DNA from: Gonocerus acuteangulatus
Lineage: Eukaryota > Arthropoda > Insecta > Hemiptera > Coreidae
DNA length: 64,000 nucleotides
Reading direction: 5' to 3'
NCBI GenBank assembly: GCA_946811695.1
Contig: OX328123.1
Coordinates: 11,902,698-11,966,697 of the forward strand
In this document: in pieces, positions 10,777-20,814 of the stretch
Layout of the letters: every line of letters begins with the position of its first letter
How positions within the stretch are numbered: the stretch's first letter is position 1
Notes under the pieces: model-generated
Databases searched by the model: none
What the model was told of the DNA's origin: nothing
The model's input: the letters and a program-made list of their open reading frames with translations, nothing else
Position numbers and translations under genes: made by a program

Positions 10777-10791
10777 AAATATATTTTTCCT

Positions 10792-10795
10792 TTAA
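10792..10795. repeat. TTAA target site (left)
   Basis: TTAA adjoins the element's CCCTTTC terminus and is repeated at 11490-11493. Confidence 0.75.
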
Positions 10796-11489
10796 CCCTT
10801 TCCGTACGCAAAGGGCCTCTACGAGATGTGTTCTGCTGTACGGGATACTAGCACCCGGCGTTGGTCCCACTGTACGGGATACTTTTCCCTCTCTCGGTCA
10901 CAGCGCTTCAACTTTAAGTGATCTCCTCGCCGTACTTAAACTCGTCTTTTATCATTTTCATTTTTATTTTTCTTACAATGATTAATAATTTTTATTTAAG
11001 TTGAATAGGTTTGGCGTTTAAATAATTATTTTATGTTGAAAAACTTAACAATAAAAAACACAGTTTTTCTAAGTTTAAAAAAACACGATTATAAGATCTT
11101 AATACTTCAGTACTAAAAGTGAACTGATTTTGCAAATAAATGCTGTTAGGAATGTACAGAAGTATAAAAACAAACGGTAATTTAAAGTGAGTTGACCGGG
11201 TAAATGGGCGGAGAAGGCAACGAATTGTAATTCGACATAAAACGACCAAAAACTTCATTCAAATGCCATCTAGTAATAAGCAGGAATACTAGAAGTACAA
11301 TACGGTAACGCTAGATAGCTCTGAAGTCGAGAAATGAGAAGATAAAGAATGCGAGAGATACGCCAAGCTCTCGACTGCTGTACAAGTCCACGGTACGTGG
11401 GTCCCCTCTTCCTTCGACTTCTACACAAGTCCACGGTATGTGGGTCCCGGCCGCTCTCGACTGCTGGAGCAGTCCACGGTGCGAAAGGG
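10796..11489. mobile_element. piggyBac-like non-autonomous element
   Basis: TTAA flanks both ends. Termini are CCCTTTCCGTACG (left) and CCCTTTCGCACCG (right, inverted). Subterminal repeats are conspicuous: GTACGGGATACT occurs twice near the left end (10838-10885) and GTCCACGG(T)nnGTGGGTCC-type units recur near the right end (11386-11480). TTAA plus CCC-starting TIRs is the piggyBac signature. No transposase sequence is visible. Confidence 0.75.
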
Positions 11490-11493
11490 TTAA

Positions 11494-11887
11494 TAAAATA
11501 AGAGCGTTCTGCATATAAGTGTAAAACCAACGATGAACTAGTATAATCCTCACTTATCGTTTGTAATATAGAAACGTTGATGATTGTGAAGGAATATTCT
11601 GGACAATAGACAGCTTAAGAATTATCATAAAGCCCGCCATTGTCTTGTCAGAACAATATGGCTCCTTCCGCTGGCCTTCCTTCTCCTAAAAGGCTGTCAC
11701 AGAATATCATACAATGTAAACATCACCTACAAACCTTATTAACGTTTTCATTATTATTCATAACATATTTGCAATTATTTGTTTGAGTTCCTTCCAACAG
11801 AATGACCTAAAACACTACTGTCCCTTGATTAAATTCCCAATAAACCCGAGGAATTAATTTCCAAGCAATCGCCGCACGCTTGACATA
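11494..11887. other. No gene recognised
   Basis: AT-rich spacer with nothing identifiable between the piggyBac-like element and the next F1 copy. Confidence 0.4.
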
Positions 11888-12433
11888 TATTGACTCGCAG
11901 GAACTGCGTCATCTTAGCCCGGTTTCGTTCATATCCCTAGTTGTATTAGTAAATGAATAGAAGCAGTTATTGGTAAGTTTACATATTTTACTATTAAATT
12001 CAATTAAAAAAAAAAAAAAAAAACAGTTAAAAAGTTCTACAGAGACTAAACCTCCTTCAAAACAACAGAACTAACACTAAAGGAATGTGGTGTGAGCTAC
12101 CATTCTGTGGAATCCGCTAGTTATGGAGCTGTCCATGAAGGCAGTTTTTATTTTACCAAAATTAAAAGGTATCCAGAATGTATTGTGTTAGATTCTTTTC
12201 TTAGACCTGAGGACTGGATTATTACCAGAAGCGGTGGCAGCTGGACCATATAACTGGACATTTTATTAACCTATAAAGTTTCTATTTACTGCTTTAGGGA
12301 CCCGCCTCTCTTCCAGTTCCTACAGCTAAGAAACTTAAGATTACAATATTTCATTGTCATTGTGTTCCCATCGCCTAAATTTCACATTTTTCTCGTTTTG
12401 GAAATATTTGACCTCAAAAGACACATTCACACA
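11888..12433 (+). repeat. F1 family copy, left half
   Basis: Begins with GACTCGCAGGAACTGCGTCATCTTAGC-type F1 left-end sequence and continues into the family's 'agaagcagttattgg' block. It diverges after about 12060 and runs to the (AT)n tract, which it shares with the inverted copy to its right. Confidence 0.55.
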
Positions 12434-12441
12434 CCATAGGG

Positions 12442-12474
<33 letters not shown>

Positions 12475-12486
12475 ATATATATATAT
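12434..12486. repeat. (AT)n microsatellite
   Basis: Alternating AT with one TT interruption near 12461, at the junction of two oppositely oriented F1 copies. Confidence 0.9.
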
Positions 12487-13160
12487 GTTTTTGTCTGTTC
12501 GCTCTCTAGGTGCCAGACTAATGGTCCGATTTAGGTGAAATTTGGTACTACAGAAATCTTTCGTTTAATTTGAAAAGTCAAGTTCGTTAACTTTTCAAAT
12601 GTAATTTTATGTTTGGGTATTCAGAAAATTTAATTCAGTTGGAACTTGTTAAAGACGTTTAATATTCATCTAATCTATGGTAGGTAAATGTTCGTTCCGT
12701 TTGGAATTAAGGAAGTACTAGTAATAAAATATTTCATTAATAGACATGAAAAGTTTGGGGATTTTCGTTTATTTTCTTAAATATCTCGAAAACGGTTGGG
12801 AAATCGTGGTAAGTCGATAGTGACCATTCGAAAGCTTAATAAATTCACTACTAAAAAGGTTCTGATGTAATTTTCGAAGGGGCGGTGTCAATCGGAGACT
12901 TCAATATTTGAAATTATTAGTTTTGCTCTTTTGACCGGGTTTTTAAATTTGTTTACCTGGTAGTTTCCCTTCTTAATTACATTTAACAGTTAAATGAGTA
13001 TTTGGCAAGATAAGAAAATGCCAGTTTCCTGTTGTAGCGCTGTTTCCCCTTCGAGATCAAATACCACCAATAACTGCTACTATGCCTTTACTAACAGTAC
13101 TAGAGAAATGAAAGGAACTGCGCTCAGATGACGCAGTTCCTGCAAGTTAGACTTTTTAAA
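12487..13160 (-). repeat. F1 family copy, inverted
   Basis: Reads on the minus strand from the F1 left end (13118-13160, 'gatgacgcagttcctgca' on plus) through the 'tctcgaaaacggttggga' block (12785-12803) to the 'gaccgattt'-type segment beside the microsatellite. Confidence 0.65.
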
Positions 13161-13387
13161 TTGCAGATTATGTAAAATGCTTATTAATGAAGATAATTCA
13201 CGTGTAAATAATTTTAAGGGTAGTAGCTGCAAATATTACTGTCATGACGAACCCTTTTAAAACAGGATGAATGAATTGGAACAGCTAAATTGTAGGTGAT
13301 TAAATTAATTGGGAAGTTACAAAGCGAAAATAAGGGCGATTTTTATTGAAAATTATATTTATGGAATTTCTTTGTTTTTCATTTTTT

Positions 13388-13420
13388 GTGAGGATGGCCT
13401 TGAGGCCGAAACGTTAAAAA
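13388..13420 (+). ncRNA. Degenerate hammerhead-like motif (H2)
   Basis: GTGAGGA, a stable helix II (GGCC-TTGA-GGCC), then GAA-ACGT-T, followed by an A-run able to pair with the T-run just upstream (helix I). The invariant first C of the core is G here, so the copy is probably inactive. No TSD or terminal repeats were found around it. Confidence 0.4.
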
Positions 13421-13811
13421 ATATTATGGTTGGGGTGAAGATCTTGTACAAGTAAGAATGTCTTAAATAATTGAAACCTCAGAAGATTCCTTGGAATATC
13501 TTTAACAAGACAAATATTATATGATCCTTTATTCCAGCAATACAGGATCAAATAATGTAGATCGAATGGAAAAACTAATAAAAGAATAATTTCTCAGGCA
13601 GGTTCAAACATTGGGATGAGAAAGATGAGATTTTTTTTTGTTTGAGCAGATTACCCTTGCTATGGAGTATCTCGAGTAATTAAATAATTTATTAAAAAAA
13701 TATAATAATTAGCTAATGAATTAATTAAAGTTATAATATTCTATAGTTTAAGTTTCATCAGATTTGCATCCTTTTAATTTTCTTTTGTAGAGTAAAGACA
13801 TCGCCTTAAAA

Positions 13812-13823
13812 ATGGTTTCATTC
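13812..13823. repeat. Target-site duplication of element E4 (left)
   Basis: ATGGTTTCATTC, repeated exactly at 14005-14016. The duplicated word belongs to F1, as seen by comparison with uninterrupted F1 copies at 4122 and 57620. Confidence 0.85.
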
Positions 13824-14004
13824 TTTTCGTAATAGGCGGAAGGTCAAATAATAAAAACTTCACCAACTTTATTACGTCCCTACATGTTTCACACATTTTT
13901 TGGTGCCTCTTCGGGGGAAGAGTTACAAATATAAAACATACAGCCTCAATCTGAGGAAGATAACCTTCCACCAGTACGACCACGTCTAGACTGATCATGG
14001 TCTC
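13824..14004 (-). mobile_element. E4: short hammerhead-like element in F1
   Basis: 181-bp insertion between 12-bp TSDs. It has an imperfect inverted pair (13829-13847 with 13962-13981, sharing ACCTTCC and TACGA) and a hammerhead-like core on the minus strand. Its right-hand terminal sequence (containing GTCTAGACTGAT) recurs at 49.48 kb next to a second core of the same type. Non-coding. Confidence 0.55.
13881..13915 (-). ncRNA. Hammerhead-like motif (H5), ACATGT helix-III type
   Basis: Minus strand: CCGAAGA, then GCAC/GTGT able to form a short helix II, then GAA-ACATGT-A. The core differs from consensus at one position (CC for CU). ACATGT is self-complementary like ACGT in H1. Confidence 0.4.
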
Positions 14005-14231
14005 ATGGTTTCATTCGCTTTAATCGGCGAATAAACCTTGAAACGAGCACTTGCAAGCATATGAAGTAAGCATAACGATTTTTTTCGTGCGAATTTCGCT
14101 CCAAACACCATGGTCCGGTGAACGGATTCTGCTGGTTAACGAACTTGACCTTTCAAATTAGACAAAAGATTTTTGTACCAAATTTCATGAAAATCGGAAC
14201 ATTATTGAGGCCAGGAAAGATCGAACAGACA

Positions 14232-14233
<2 letters not shown>

Positions 14234-14317
<84 letters not shown>
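14234..14317. repeat. (AT)n microsatellite inside F1
   Basis: About 84 bp of alternating AT with one C interruption. It yields spurious poly-(IY) ORFs on both strands. Confidence 0.95.
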
Positions 14318-14319
<2 letters not shown>

Positions 14320-14663
14320 AATTTGAACCACCGTTATTTTCGTTCTCTAGGGGTTGTGAAGCGTAAAATATACTAGTCGGCACTTCCGTATGGTTTCATG
14401 AGGTCAACCATATAAGCGGGGTTTCTCCTTATGAAGGGAGGAAGCAACCGTGCTAAACAACATAGATGCTTGTATTTAATGAGAAGGAAAAACTAAATAT
14501 AAAGAGAAACTAAATATTTAATTAGTGTTCCATGAGCTCCACATCACTCCAATTTCAAGTTGGAAAAGCGTCGGATTGTTAGAGACGGTGAAAGATGAAA
14601 GGGAAAGGCATGTAATTAGGGATTAGCGAGTGCTTTATCTCACAGTGTTCTCGGATTAAACAG

Positions 14664-14703
14664 TAGTCTGACTCGCAGGAACTGCTTCATCTTAACGCGT
14701 GAG
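14664..14703 (+). repeat. F1 left-end fragment
   Basis: GACTCGCAGGAACTGCTTCA followed by TCTTAACGCG; truncated immediately afterwards. Confidence 0.55.
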
Positions 14704-14918
14704 GAATGTATTCAGCACACGCAGCACTCCAGGCGCTAGGCTATCCCTCACAACCTTACCATAGGTGAATTACGCAGCCTAAAAGCTAGAATCTTTGTCT
14801 GCAGATTCCATCACGTCGTCGGGACCCACTTCTAGAAAACATTGGCAAAGCAACGTTCCTCCTCATGTATCTTCCATGTCATGACTAAGTTTTTCCCCTT
14901 GTGTCCTTGGGAGACTAA

Positions 14919-15041
14919 AGCATAGTACACAAAGTTGCGGGACATTGTTGCGAGGCACTGGGAACTGTCCCGCAACAATGTTGCGCGTCAGTTTCGGGGC
15001 TGACCCGCAACAATGAATCGCGTCCACACTAGAGAGCCGAA
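14919..15041. mobile_element. Putative small MITE (GCAACAATG type)
   Basis: Ends TAGTACACAAAGTTGCGGGA and, inverted, TAGTGTGGACGCGATTCATT, each leading into CATTGTTGCG. Related terminal sequences bound 16108-16318 and its mirror copy near 23.3 kb. TSD not clear; superfamily not assigned (Harbinger-like is possible given the neighbouring HARBI1-like fragment). Confidence 0.4.
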
Positions 15042-15192
15042 CATTTCTCAGGCGCTGGCCTCGCAGGTGTTTCTCTATCGATATTACTTTCAAATAAAAA
15101 TCGAAATATGAAAAAACCAAGAAGGCGGGGCTGTTGAAAATTGTTCAGAACTAACAATAAAGTGTGTAAACTTATTGAGACTTAAAGTCGGA

Positions 15193-15450
15193 ATGGAATC
15201 TATCAACTTTATAAGCTGTAGGCCTCAAGATTTTGAGAATCGTTTGCAAATGGTTTGACCAGGGTGTTCAAAAAAGATACAATCTTTAAAAATTCAATAT
15301 CTCCTACCGCAAAACTTGCTAGTATTCTAAGGTTCCTTGCAAGTGAAGAATTGTTTACAAGTCTTTTGCATAATTTTAGAATTTCCAGGCAAACTATATC
15401 TTCACTTGGTCCCGAAGTGTGTGAGGCAAGAATCATCGTTTTGAAAACAC
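15193..15450 (+). pseudogene. PIF/Harbinger transposase (HARBI1-like) N-terminal fragment
   Basis: Two overlapping frames give RPQDFENRLQMV and then VFKKDTIFKNSISPTAKLAS followed by ILRFLASEELFTSLL, FRISRQTIS and PEVCEA. These match, in order, the HARBI1/ALP1-like pattern (F..LL..V.P.I.K.DT..R..ISP..KLA.TLRFLATG...SL...FRIS..TIS...PEVC.A). A frameshift lies near 15255, and the DDE core does not follow. The right arm of the big inverted repeat holds a shorter copy of the same fragment (minus strand, ending about 24258). Confidence 0.75.
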
Positions 15451-15648
15451 ACATTAAAACTTATTTTTTATTAACTTATTTTTTATTTATAATAGGCACT
15501 GGCGTATATAGGAAATAATTTCGGGGGGGGGGGGCTGGGAACATTTAGGGCCATAGCCAAATTAAACATTATAGCCAATTAAAACGCTATTACACCCAAT
15601 AAACATTATTTTTTTCTAAGCTAAACGATCTTATTTAATTTATTTTTA

Positions 15649-15953
15649 AGGTTTTTATGACAGCCCTCTGAGCCCCCTTATAAACACCCATGATAATAGG
15701 TACTAATAAAAATATATTTTTGGTGTTGTCTTTCTTTTCTTTTTTATTAATAACTAAAATAAATACTATCTTGATTTAAAGTTGGATACATATGATATTA
15801 TTTATTTATTTAAATTTTAACTAAATAAATTTATTTCAACATAGTATTTACTTTAGTTTTTAATAAAAATGAAAAGAAAGACAACGCTAAAAATATTTTT
15901 TTTATCTACTTGGGTGTATATAAGGGGGGCTCAGAGGGCTGTCATAAAAACCT
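15649..15953. mobile_element. TA-flanked fold-back MITE (Tc1/mariner type)
   Basis: 305 bp with long inverted arms: AGGTTTTTATGACAGCCCTC at the left is mirrored at the right, continuing inward over more than 100 bp, and TA dinucleotides flank both ends (15647-15648 and 15954-15955). An identical-length copy sits in the other arm (23583-23887). Non-coding. Confidence 0.7.
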
Positions 15954-16107
15954 TATTTATGATATTAAATTATAATCAGAGCAACTTGAGTGCATTTGTA
16001 AGTCCTCTTTGAACTTTATTGTCATATCAGTCGGCTACATATGGAGTGAAATTGAACCATAAGTCCGTACGGCGAACTGCTGGGGGCTGACTGTAGACTG
16101 GGGCTGC

Positions 16108-16318
16108 CCTGGAACACAGTGGTAATGTTGCGCAACAATGTATCCGTGAGTCTCGAACCAGCGGGACTCAGATTCCTGTATCACCTAGACCCGCAATACA
16201 AGCCTGATACACGGGAACATGTTGCGCGGCAGAATCGCAACAATCCAGATTCAACCGAGATTCAGCTCTGCAACAATGACGCGCAACATTGTATCCCAGT
16301 GTGTACTAGGCTAAAGAA
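16108..16318. mobile_element. Putative MITE (GCAACAATG type)
   Basis: Left end ACACAGTGGTAATGTTGCGC, right end inverted ACACTGGGATACAATGTTGC, with further internal copies of GCAACA words. It lies within the inverted-duplication arm, and the mirror copy is at about 23210-23420. Confidence 0.4.
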
Positions 16319-17862
16319 TCGGCCTTACACGCAAAGCCCATGAGTACCTGATGACAATTACCGACAAACCAAATTTTAACACAGACCTTATGGTAAAACC
16401 TATATTAACTGACTCTTGTTGACGGCATAACTTGGACATTCCTCATGAACTGACAGACATACTATCTGAAGGCAGCCAGCACATAGATACAATACTGACC
16501 AATCTGAAAAAGACTGACATGTTTGACAAAGTATAAAAGTGGTAGAATAACCGGAAGAAACTTAATTAATTAAATAATTAATGTAACTTAATAAGTATAA
16601 TTTTGTTTATTTTTCTATTTATTTAAATTAAAAAATATAATACGTAGCTAATGAATTAATTAAAGTTATATTATTCTATAGTCTAAGTTTTATCAGATTT
16701 GCATCCTTTCAATTTTCTTTTGTAGAGTGAAGGCAAAGGTATTCCCCCTGGAGGAAGTGAAGGAGAAAAGTCCGACTCGCAGGAACTGCATCATCCTACC
16801 GCGGTTCCGTTCTTTATCCTATTGTCATTTGGAAACGTTGAAATAGGAATAGTTATAATTTTGGTTAGACCATTCATGAAATAGTTTATGACCTCAAATA
16901 GGTACGCCTCACCTCTACCTGACAGAAAAAGGGTCAGACAGCACCCTTCATCCACTCCTAGAGATACTAATCTTACTGTTCGATGATTTGAAAAATATCA
17001 TTCCATTTTTACATTTTCTTGTACTCTTCTACTATAGTACTAATTCTACAAATAATTCCAATTAAAAAAACAACAACCAATTAAAAAGTGAGCTAAACAA
17101 CTACAAAAACTCGTTCAAAAGAACAAAACAAACCCCATTTGAAGTTTTAAGCAATTATTTTTCAGATTGGCATCGCCTAATCCAAAATTGCTTTAGAATA
17201 TTTTTTGTAGATCATTTAGTAAGCTTTTGATTAGTTACCTTCCGCTTACCATGATTCCCAACCGTTTTCGAGATATTAAGAAAAATATACGAAGTTCCCA
17301 AAACTTTTCATGTCTAAAAATAAAATATTTTATTCTAATCGTTCATTAACTCCGAACGTAACGAAAATTAAAACATCTTTGTTTATATGAATTTCAAACA
17401 TGCAGAAAATATTTTAAATGAATCCCATCATTCTAAGTACCCAAACCAAAAACTTTATTGAACAAATATTTTTCCACTTTCCTCGAAAACGGTTAAAGAT
17501 ATCGCCTTAAAAGTGGTATCATTCGTTTCTTCCTAGGCGGAAGGTCAAATAATAAAAACTTCACCACACAGTTTCACCAACTTTATAACCAGAAGAAACT
17601 TAATTAATTAAATAATTAATGTAACTTAATAAGTATAATTTTGTTTTGTTTTTCTATTTATTTACTTAATTATGTATTCTCCGCTATACATACTTTAAAT
17701 ACCTAAATACTCACCAATTGTTTGTGCTAGCTAATATTTTGGAGTGGCATCATTGAATGCAGCGCTTACATCAGCTACAAGGAATTAAATGCTATTCGCC
17801 TTAGATGCGGAGTATAATCAACAATAAATAGATCCTTTTATATTTATATCAATAATAAAAAC

Positions 17863-17877
17863 AATATGTATATAAAT
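17863..17877. repeat. Target-site duplication of element E2 (left)
   Basis: AATATGTATATAAAT, repeated exactly at 18745-18759. Confidence 0.85.
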
Positions 17878-17935
17878 AGGAAAACCAACAAACTCCAAGG
17901 TCTCCACCACAAATGATTTATTTTATTCACCAACA

Positions 17936-17973
17936 AAGCATGCTTTCGGATTCTACAGCTCCATCCTCAGTGC
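17936..17973 (-). ncRNA. Hammerhead-like motif (H3, left arm)
   Basis: Mirror image of 18604-18645, differing by one base in helix II. Confidence 0.5.
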
Positions 17974-18603
17974 TTCTACAGCATAGAAAAACAAAAAATA
18001 TATAATCTTTAACACCGGAGAACAAGCTTATCAAATAAATTTGAATTGTCAGAAACCATTTAAAAACAATCAATGCAATCATAAAAAACAATTAAATCCT
18101 AAAACACAAAACACGTAATCAACCACACAAGCATTCATACTCAAATATACATTAAAAACAGCAAAATACACACTTTCTGTCCAAGCACACGTAAGAAAAA
18201 TAAATAAATAAGTACATAAATAAAAAACACACCAGTATATCACAAGTTAAACATAAAAATAAAACCTAATGCTGAGACAAGAAGAAGAACTGGGTGGGTG
18301 TCTCAGCATTAGGTTTTATTTTTATGTTTAACTTGTGATATACTGGTGTGTTTTTTATTTATGTACTTATTTATTTATTTTTCTTACGTGTGCTTGGACA
18401 GAAAGTGTGTATTTTGCTGTTTTTAATGTATATTTGAGTATGAATGCTTGTGTGGTTGATTACGTGTTTTGTGTTTTAGGATTTAATTGTTTTTATGATT
18501 GCATTGATTGTTTTTAAATGGTTTCTGACAATTCAAATTTATTTGATAAGCTTGTTCTCCGGTGTTAAAGATTATATATTTTTTGTTTTTCTATGCTGTA
18601 GAA

Positions 18604-18645
18604 GCACTGAGGATGGAGCTGTAGACTCCGAAAGCATGCTTTGTT
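18604..18645 (+). ncRNA. Hammerhead-like motif (H3, right arm)
   Basis: CTGAGGA (18607-18613), a helix II using GGAG/CTCC, then GAA followed by self-complementary AGCATGCT and T as the potential cleavage nucleotide. Flanks GCA and TGT can form helix I with a G-U pair. Confidence 0.55.
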
Positions 18646-18872
18646 GGTGAATAAAATAAATCATTTGTGGTGGAGACCTTGGAGTTTGTTGGTTTTCCTA
18701 TTTGGATGCAGTACCACCACCGTCCAGCCAAATCAATGTCAAGAAATATGTATATAAATTTGAACCACCATTATTTTCGTGATCTAAGTTCGGAAACATA
18801 ACTTTTTCTAGTCGGAGCTACCGGATGTTATGAGCGGGTCTACTCCATGCAGAGTTTTAGTAAACGCGCTAA

Positions 18873-19485
18873 AACATTTGAAAACACATTATATATATAC
18901 ATATAAATATAAAGTGCAACGAAATGCCGTTAATTAATAGTGTGGCGTAACTAATTAATGTGGTTTATTGTTTCTAATTAATAGGAGTACAATTGTCACA
19001 ACCATGTGTCTATCTTGCTCAATTTACTACAAATTACCACTTGTTGCATCAATCAATGAGCAATTATTGGATCGGGTAATTGACTCAATTAATTCTATTT
19101 ATTTTCACTAACAGGAAACAAAAAATGATTGACTAAGTAATTCTGTTTTTAACATATGACGGAACTAGTATGTATAGATATGTTTATGTGTGTATGGGTG
19201 TGTATATGTATGTATATGAGTTTGAGAGTGAATGTATAAGGACCTATGAACAATGAAAGTACGCATGTTTGGCTGGGTTTATGTACGTTTAAACGTATGT
19301 AATGAGCTACCGAACCCCCAAAATAGAATGAGTTAAAAGAGTGCTATTGGCCTCGGCAGTCGATGCACTTAAAATTAACCAAAAAAAAAAAAAACTAAGT
19401 AATTCTGAAAACTGGCTTTGTATTCAACATTTATTTTCACGCATTAATTTTTATAAGTGGTTCGCATATTTGCGATTTCACACAT
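18873..19485. other. No gene recognised
   Basis: AT-rich DNA with a TATG/TGTG-rich stretch at 19165-19300; no paired termini noticed. Confidence 0.4.
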
Positions 19486-19660
19486 TCGCGGTGGTTTGAT
19501 AAGTCCCTTTATAGGATATTCGTGTGTTAGTATTGTTTGGCCAATTCTGAGTCGAGTAAGTACAATTTGTTTTCATCTGTTATCAGGGTAGATGGATATC
19601 CACTCATGAGTTGTATTTTTGATGATATGTAATTTATTGTGACTTTATGTTGAAATCCGC
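19486..19660 (-). pseudogene. I-clade LINE C-terminal fragment
   Basis: One minus frame reads KQIVLTRLRIGQTILTHEYP, matching the conserved segment after RNase H in I-clade LINEs (VLARLRIGHT.LTH..L). The upstream segment (SGYPSTLITDEN) is in a shifted frame. The remaining domains are absent. Confidence 0.65.
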
Positions 19661-19847
19661 ATGGAGCAGTTTGATTTGAAGCTTGTTCCCCCCAGAAGAA
19701 ACAAGCTTTTATGTCGACACAAGCCAGGAGTGCCGAATAGAAAATTTCACGTTTCGTTTTGTAAATGTTCGTTTGGTATTTTGGGCGAAAGAACCCCATG
19801 GTCGTCTACACGAATTATTCACCGCATGCTCCTGAGTATCTTTTCCT

Positions 19848-19850
<3 letters not shown>

Positions 19851-19918
<68 letters not shown>

Positions 19919-19945
19919 CTTTTTTTTCTTTTTTTTTTTTTTTTA
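19851..19945. repeat. Poly(T) tract
   Basis: About 90 bp of almost pure T with two C interruptions, followed at 19965-20000 by (AT)n. It produces a spurious poly-Phe ORF. It could be the poly(A) tail of a minus-strand retrocopy, but no 3' UTR or TSD was recognised. Confidence 0.9.
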
Positions 19946-19959
19946 AATTTTCATTCATT

Positions 19960-20005
<46 letters not shown>

Positions 20006-20369
20006 TTTTTTTGGGCACTTTCCATCTCCCTACTAGGAAGTTAACAGAATATAAATGAATCTAAAATTAAAAGTATACACTAAAAAAGGTAAAAACAAGG
20101 TCTAACAGCTAAAAGGTTAAGAAAAAATATATGGTAACAAAAAATATCACAGCAATGAGTTAAACAGGCAACTAAAACTAAACAAGAGGTAACAAAAGTA
20201 TTACAAGGAAAAAACAATTGTTCCTCCGAATAAAAAACAAAGGATAAATCAATAAATAGAAAGATAAAATACATAAATAGAGGTAATTAAATAAATAGAA
20301 ACATACACTTATACACACCTATATTCAAGGATATGAGCCAAATAAAACTGTATAGCTAGACCTCAATTA

Positions 20370-20522
20370 TTATACAAGACGGTTAAATCCGGTTATTTTT
20401 AAAAATTTGAGCACCTTATCGACTGCTGCCGAATTATAACCAAGTGCCTCCTCCATCTTCCTGGGTATTCCAAGTCGTCGTAGCACCGTTGTAGACATGT
20501 GGCATTCTTCAAGGATAAAAGT
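20370..20522 (-). pseudogene. LINE ORF2 extreme C-terminus
   Basis: Minus translation ILEECHMSTTVLRRLGIPRK followed by MEEALGYNSAAVDKVLKFLK and a stop resembles the end of I/R1-type ORF2 proteins (HFLLECP...LG.P....EALG....AVD.VLKFL..TGL). The A/T-rich sequence to its left (20240-20369, TAAATA-rich) fits a 3' UTR. Immediately upstream in the reading direction is an F1 right-end fragment (about 20523-20560), a chimeric junction. Confidence 0.65.
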
Positions 20523-20814
20523 TTCGGAACCCCTAGGGAATGAAAATAACGGTGGCTCAAAAAACAAAGAAAACAAGTCCTTTGGTATATATCTTGTTTT
20601 TTCTTCTTTTTTGAGAAGAACGCAAAAAACTAAAAAAAAAAATTATATTTAAAAATATTATTTCATAAGGCCTATATCAAAATTCTTAATACTATATGCT
20701 TTATCCCTCAACCCTTCCACACACCTTCCCACCCTAATTTAACACTGGACGCATACCTAATTATAAAATAAAAATGTCTTCTTCAAATAATTCCTAATAA
20801 TCAATTCAAAAACG

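Larger units (their letters stand above)
13795..14455 (+). mobile_element. F1 family copy, right half, with nested insertion
   Basis: Carries the F1 'tcgccttaaaaatggtttca' block, the 'gcgaatttcgctccaaa' segment, an (AT)n tract (14234-14317) and the right-end block with a decayed terminal hairpin ('gcggggtttctcc...gcaaccgtgctaa'). Element E4 is inserted at 13824-14004. Confidence 0.65.
15282..17157 (+). repeat. Left arm of a ~1.9-kb inverted duplication
   Basis: Nearly identical, in reverse complement, to 22371-24258. Paired landmarks include the HARBI1-like fragment, the TA-flanked MITE, the GCAACAATG element and the F1 left end. Arms differ by scattered substitutions and small indels. The left arm continues into more Harbinger sequence beyond 15282 and into more F1 beyond 17157; the right arm does not, so the right arm looks like the derived copy. 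Confidence 0.9.
17878..18744 (+). mobile_element. E2: palindromic hammerhead-bearing element (867 bp)
   Basis: Inverted arms 17878-18279 and 18299-18699 are almost perfect: I see one substitution (near 17951 / 18626) and one A-run length difference, around a 19-nt loop (18280-18298). A unique tail of about 41 nt (18704-18744) follows the right arm before the TSD. Each arm carries one hammerhead-like core, so the two are oppositely oriented. No coding capacity: the ORFs inside are hydrophobic artefacts of T-rich sequence. The near-identity of the arms means they arose together or recently. Confidence 0.75.
16769..18872 (+). mobile_element. F1 family copy with nested palindromic element
   Basis: Starts with the F1 left end (GTCCGACTCGCAGGAACTGC) and runs through the central 'ttttcgagatatta' and 'tcgaaaacggttaaagatat' blocks. 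It resumes after the E2 insertion with 'aatttgaaccaccattat' and the right end GCGCTAA. The left 390 bp belong also to the inverted-duplication arm. Confidence 0.65.

Noticed and set aside
16119..16343. 74-aa ORF present in two near-identical copies (also 23187-23411)
   Set aside because: Conservation is due to the inverted duplication and not to coding; the ORF overlaps a putative MITE and has no family resemblance.
18335..18517. Hydrophobic 60-aa ORF resembling a membrane peptide
   Set aside because: Lies inside one arm of the E2 palindrome; T-rich DNA gives Phe/Leu/Cys-rich translations, and the mirror arm does not preserve it.
19661..20044. ORF with long poly-Phe and poly-(IY) runs
   Set aside because: Translation of a poly(T) tract followed by (AT)n; no protein-like composition outside the runs.
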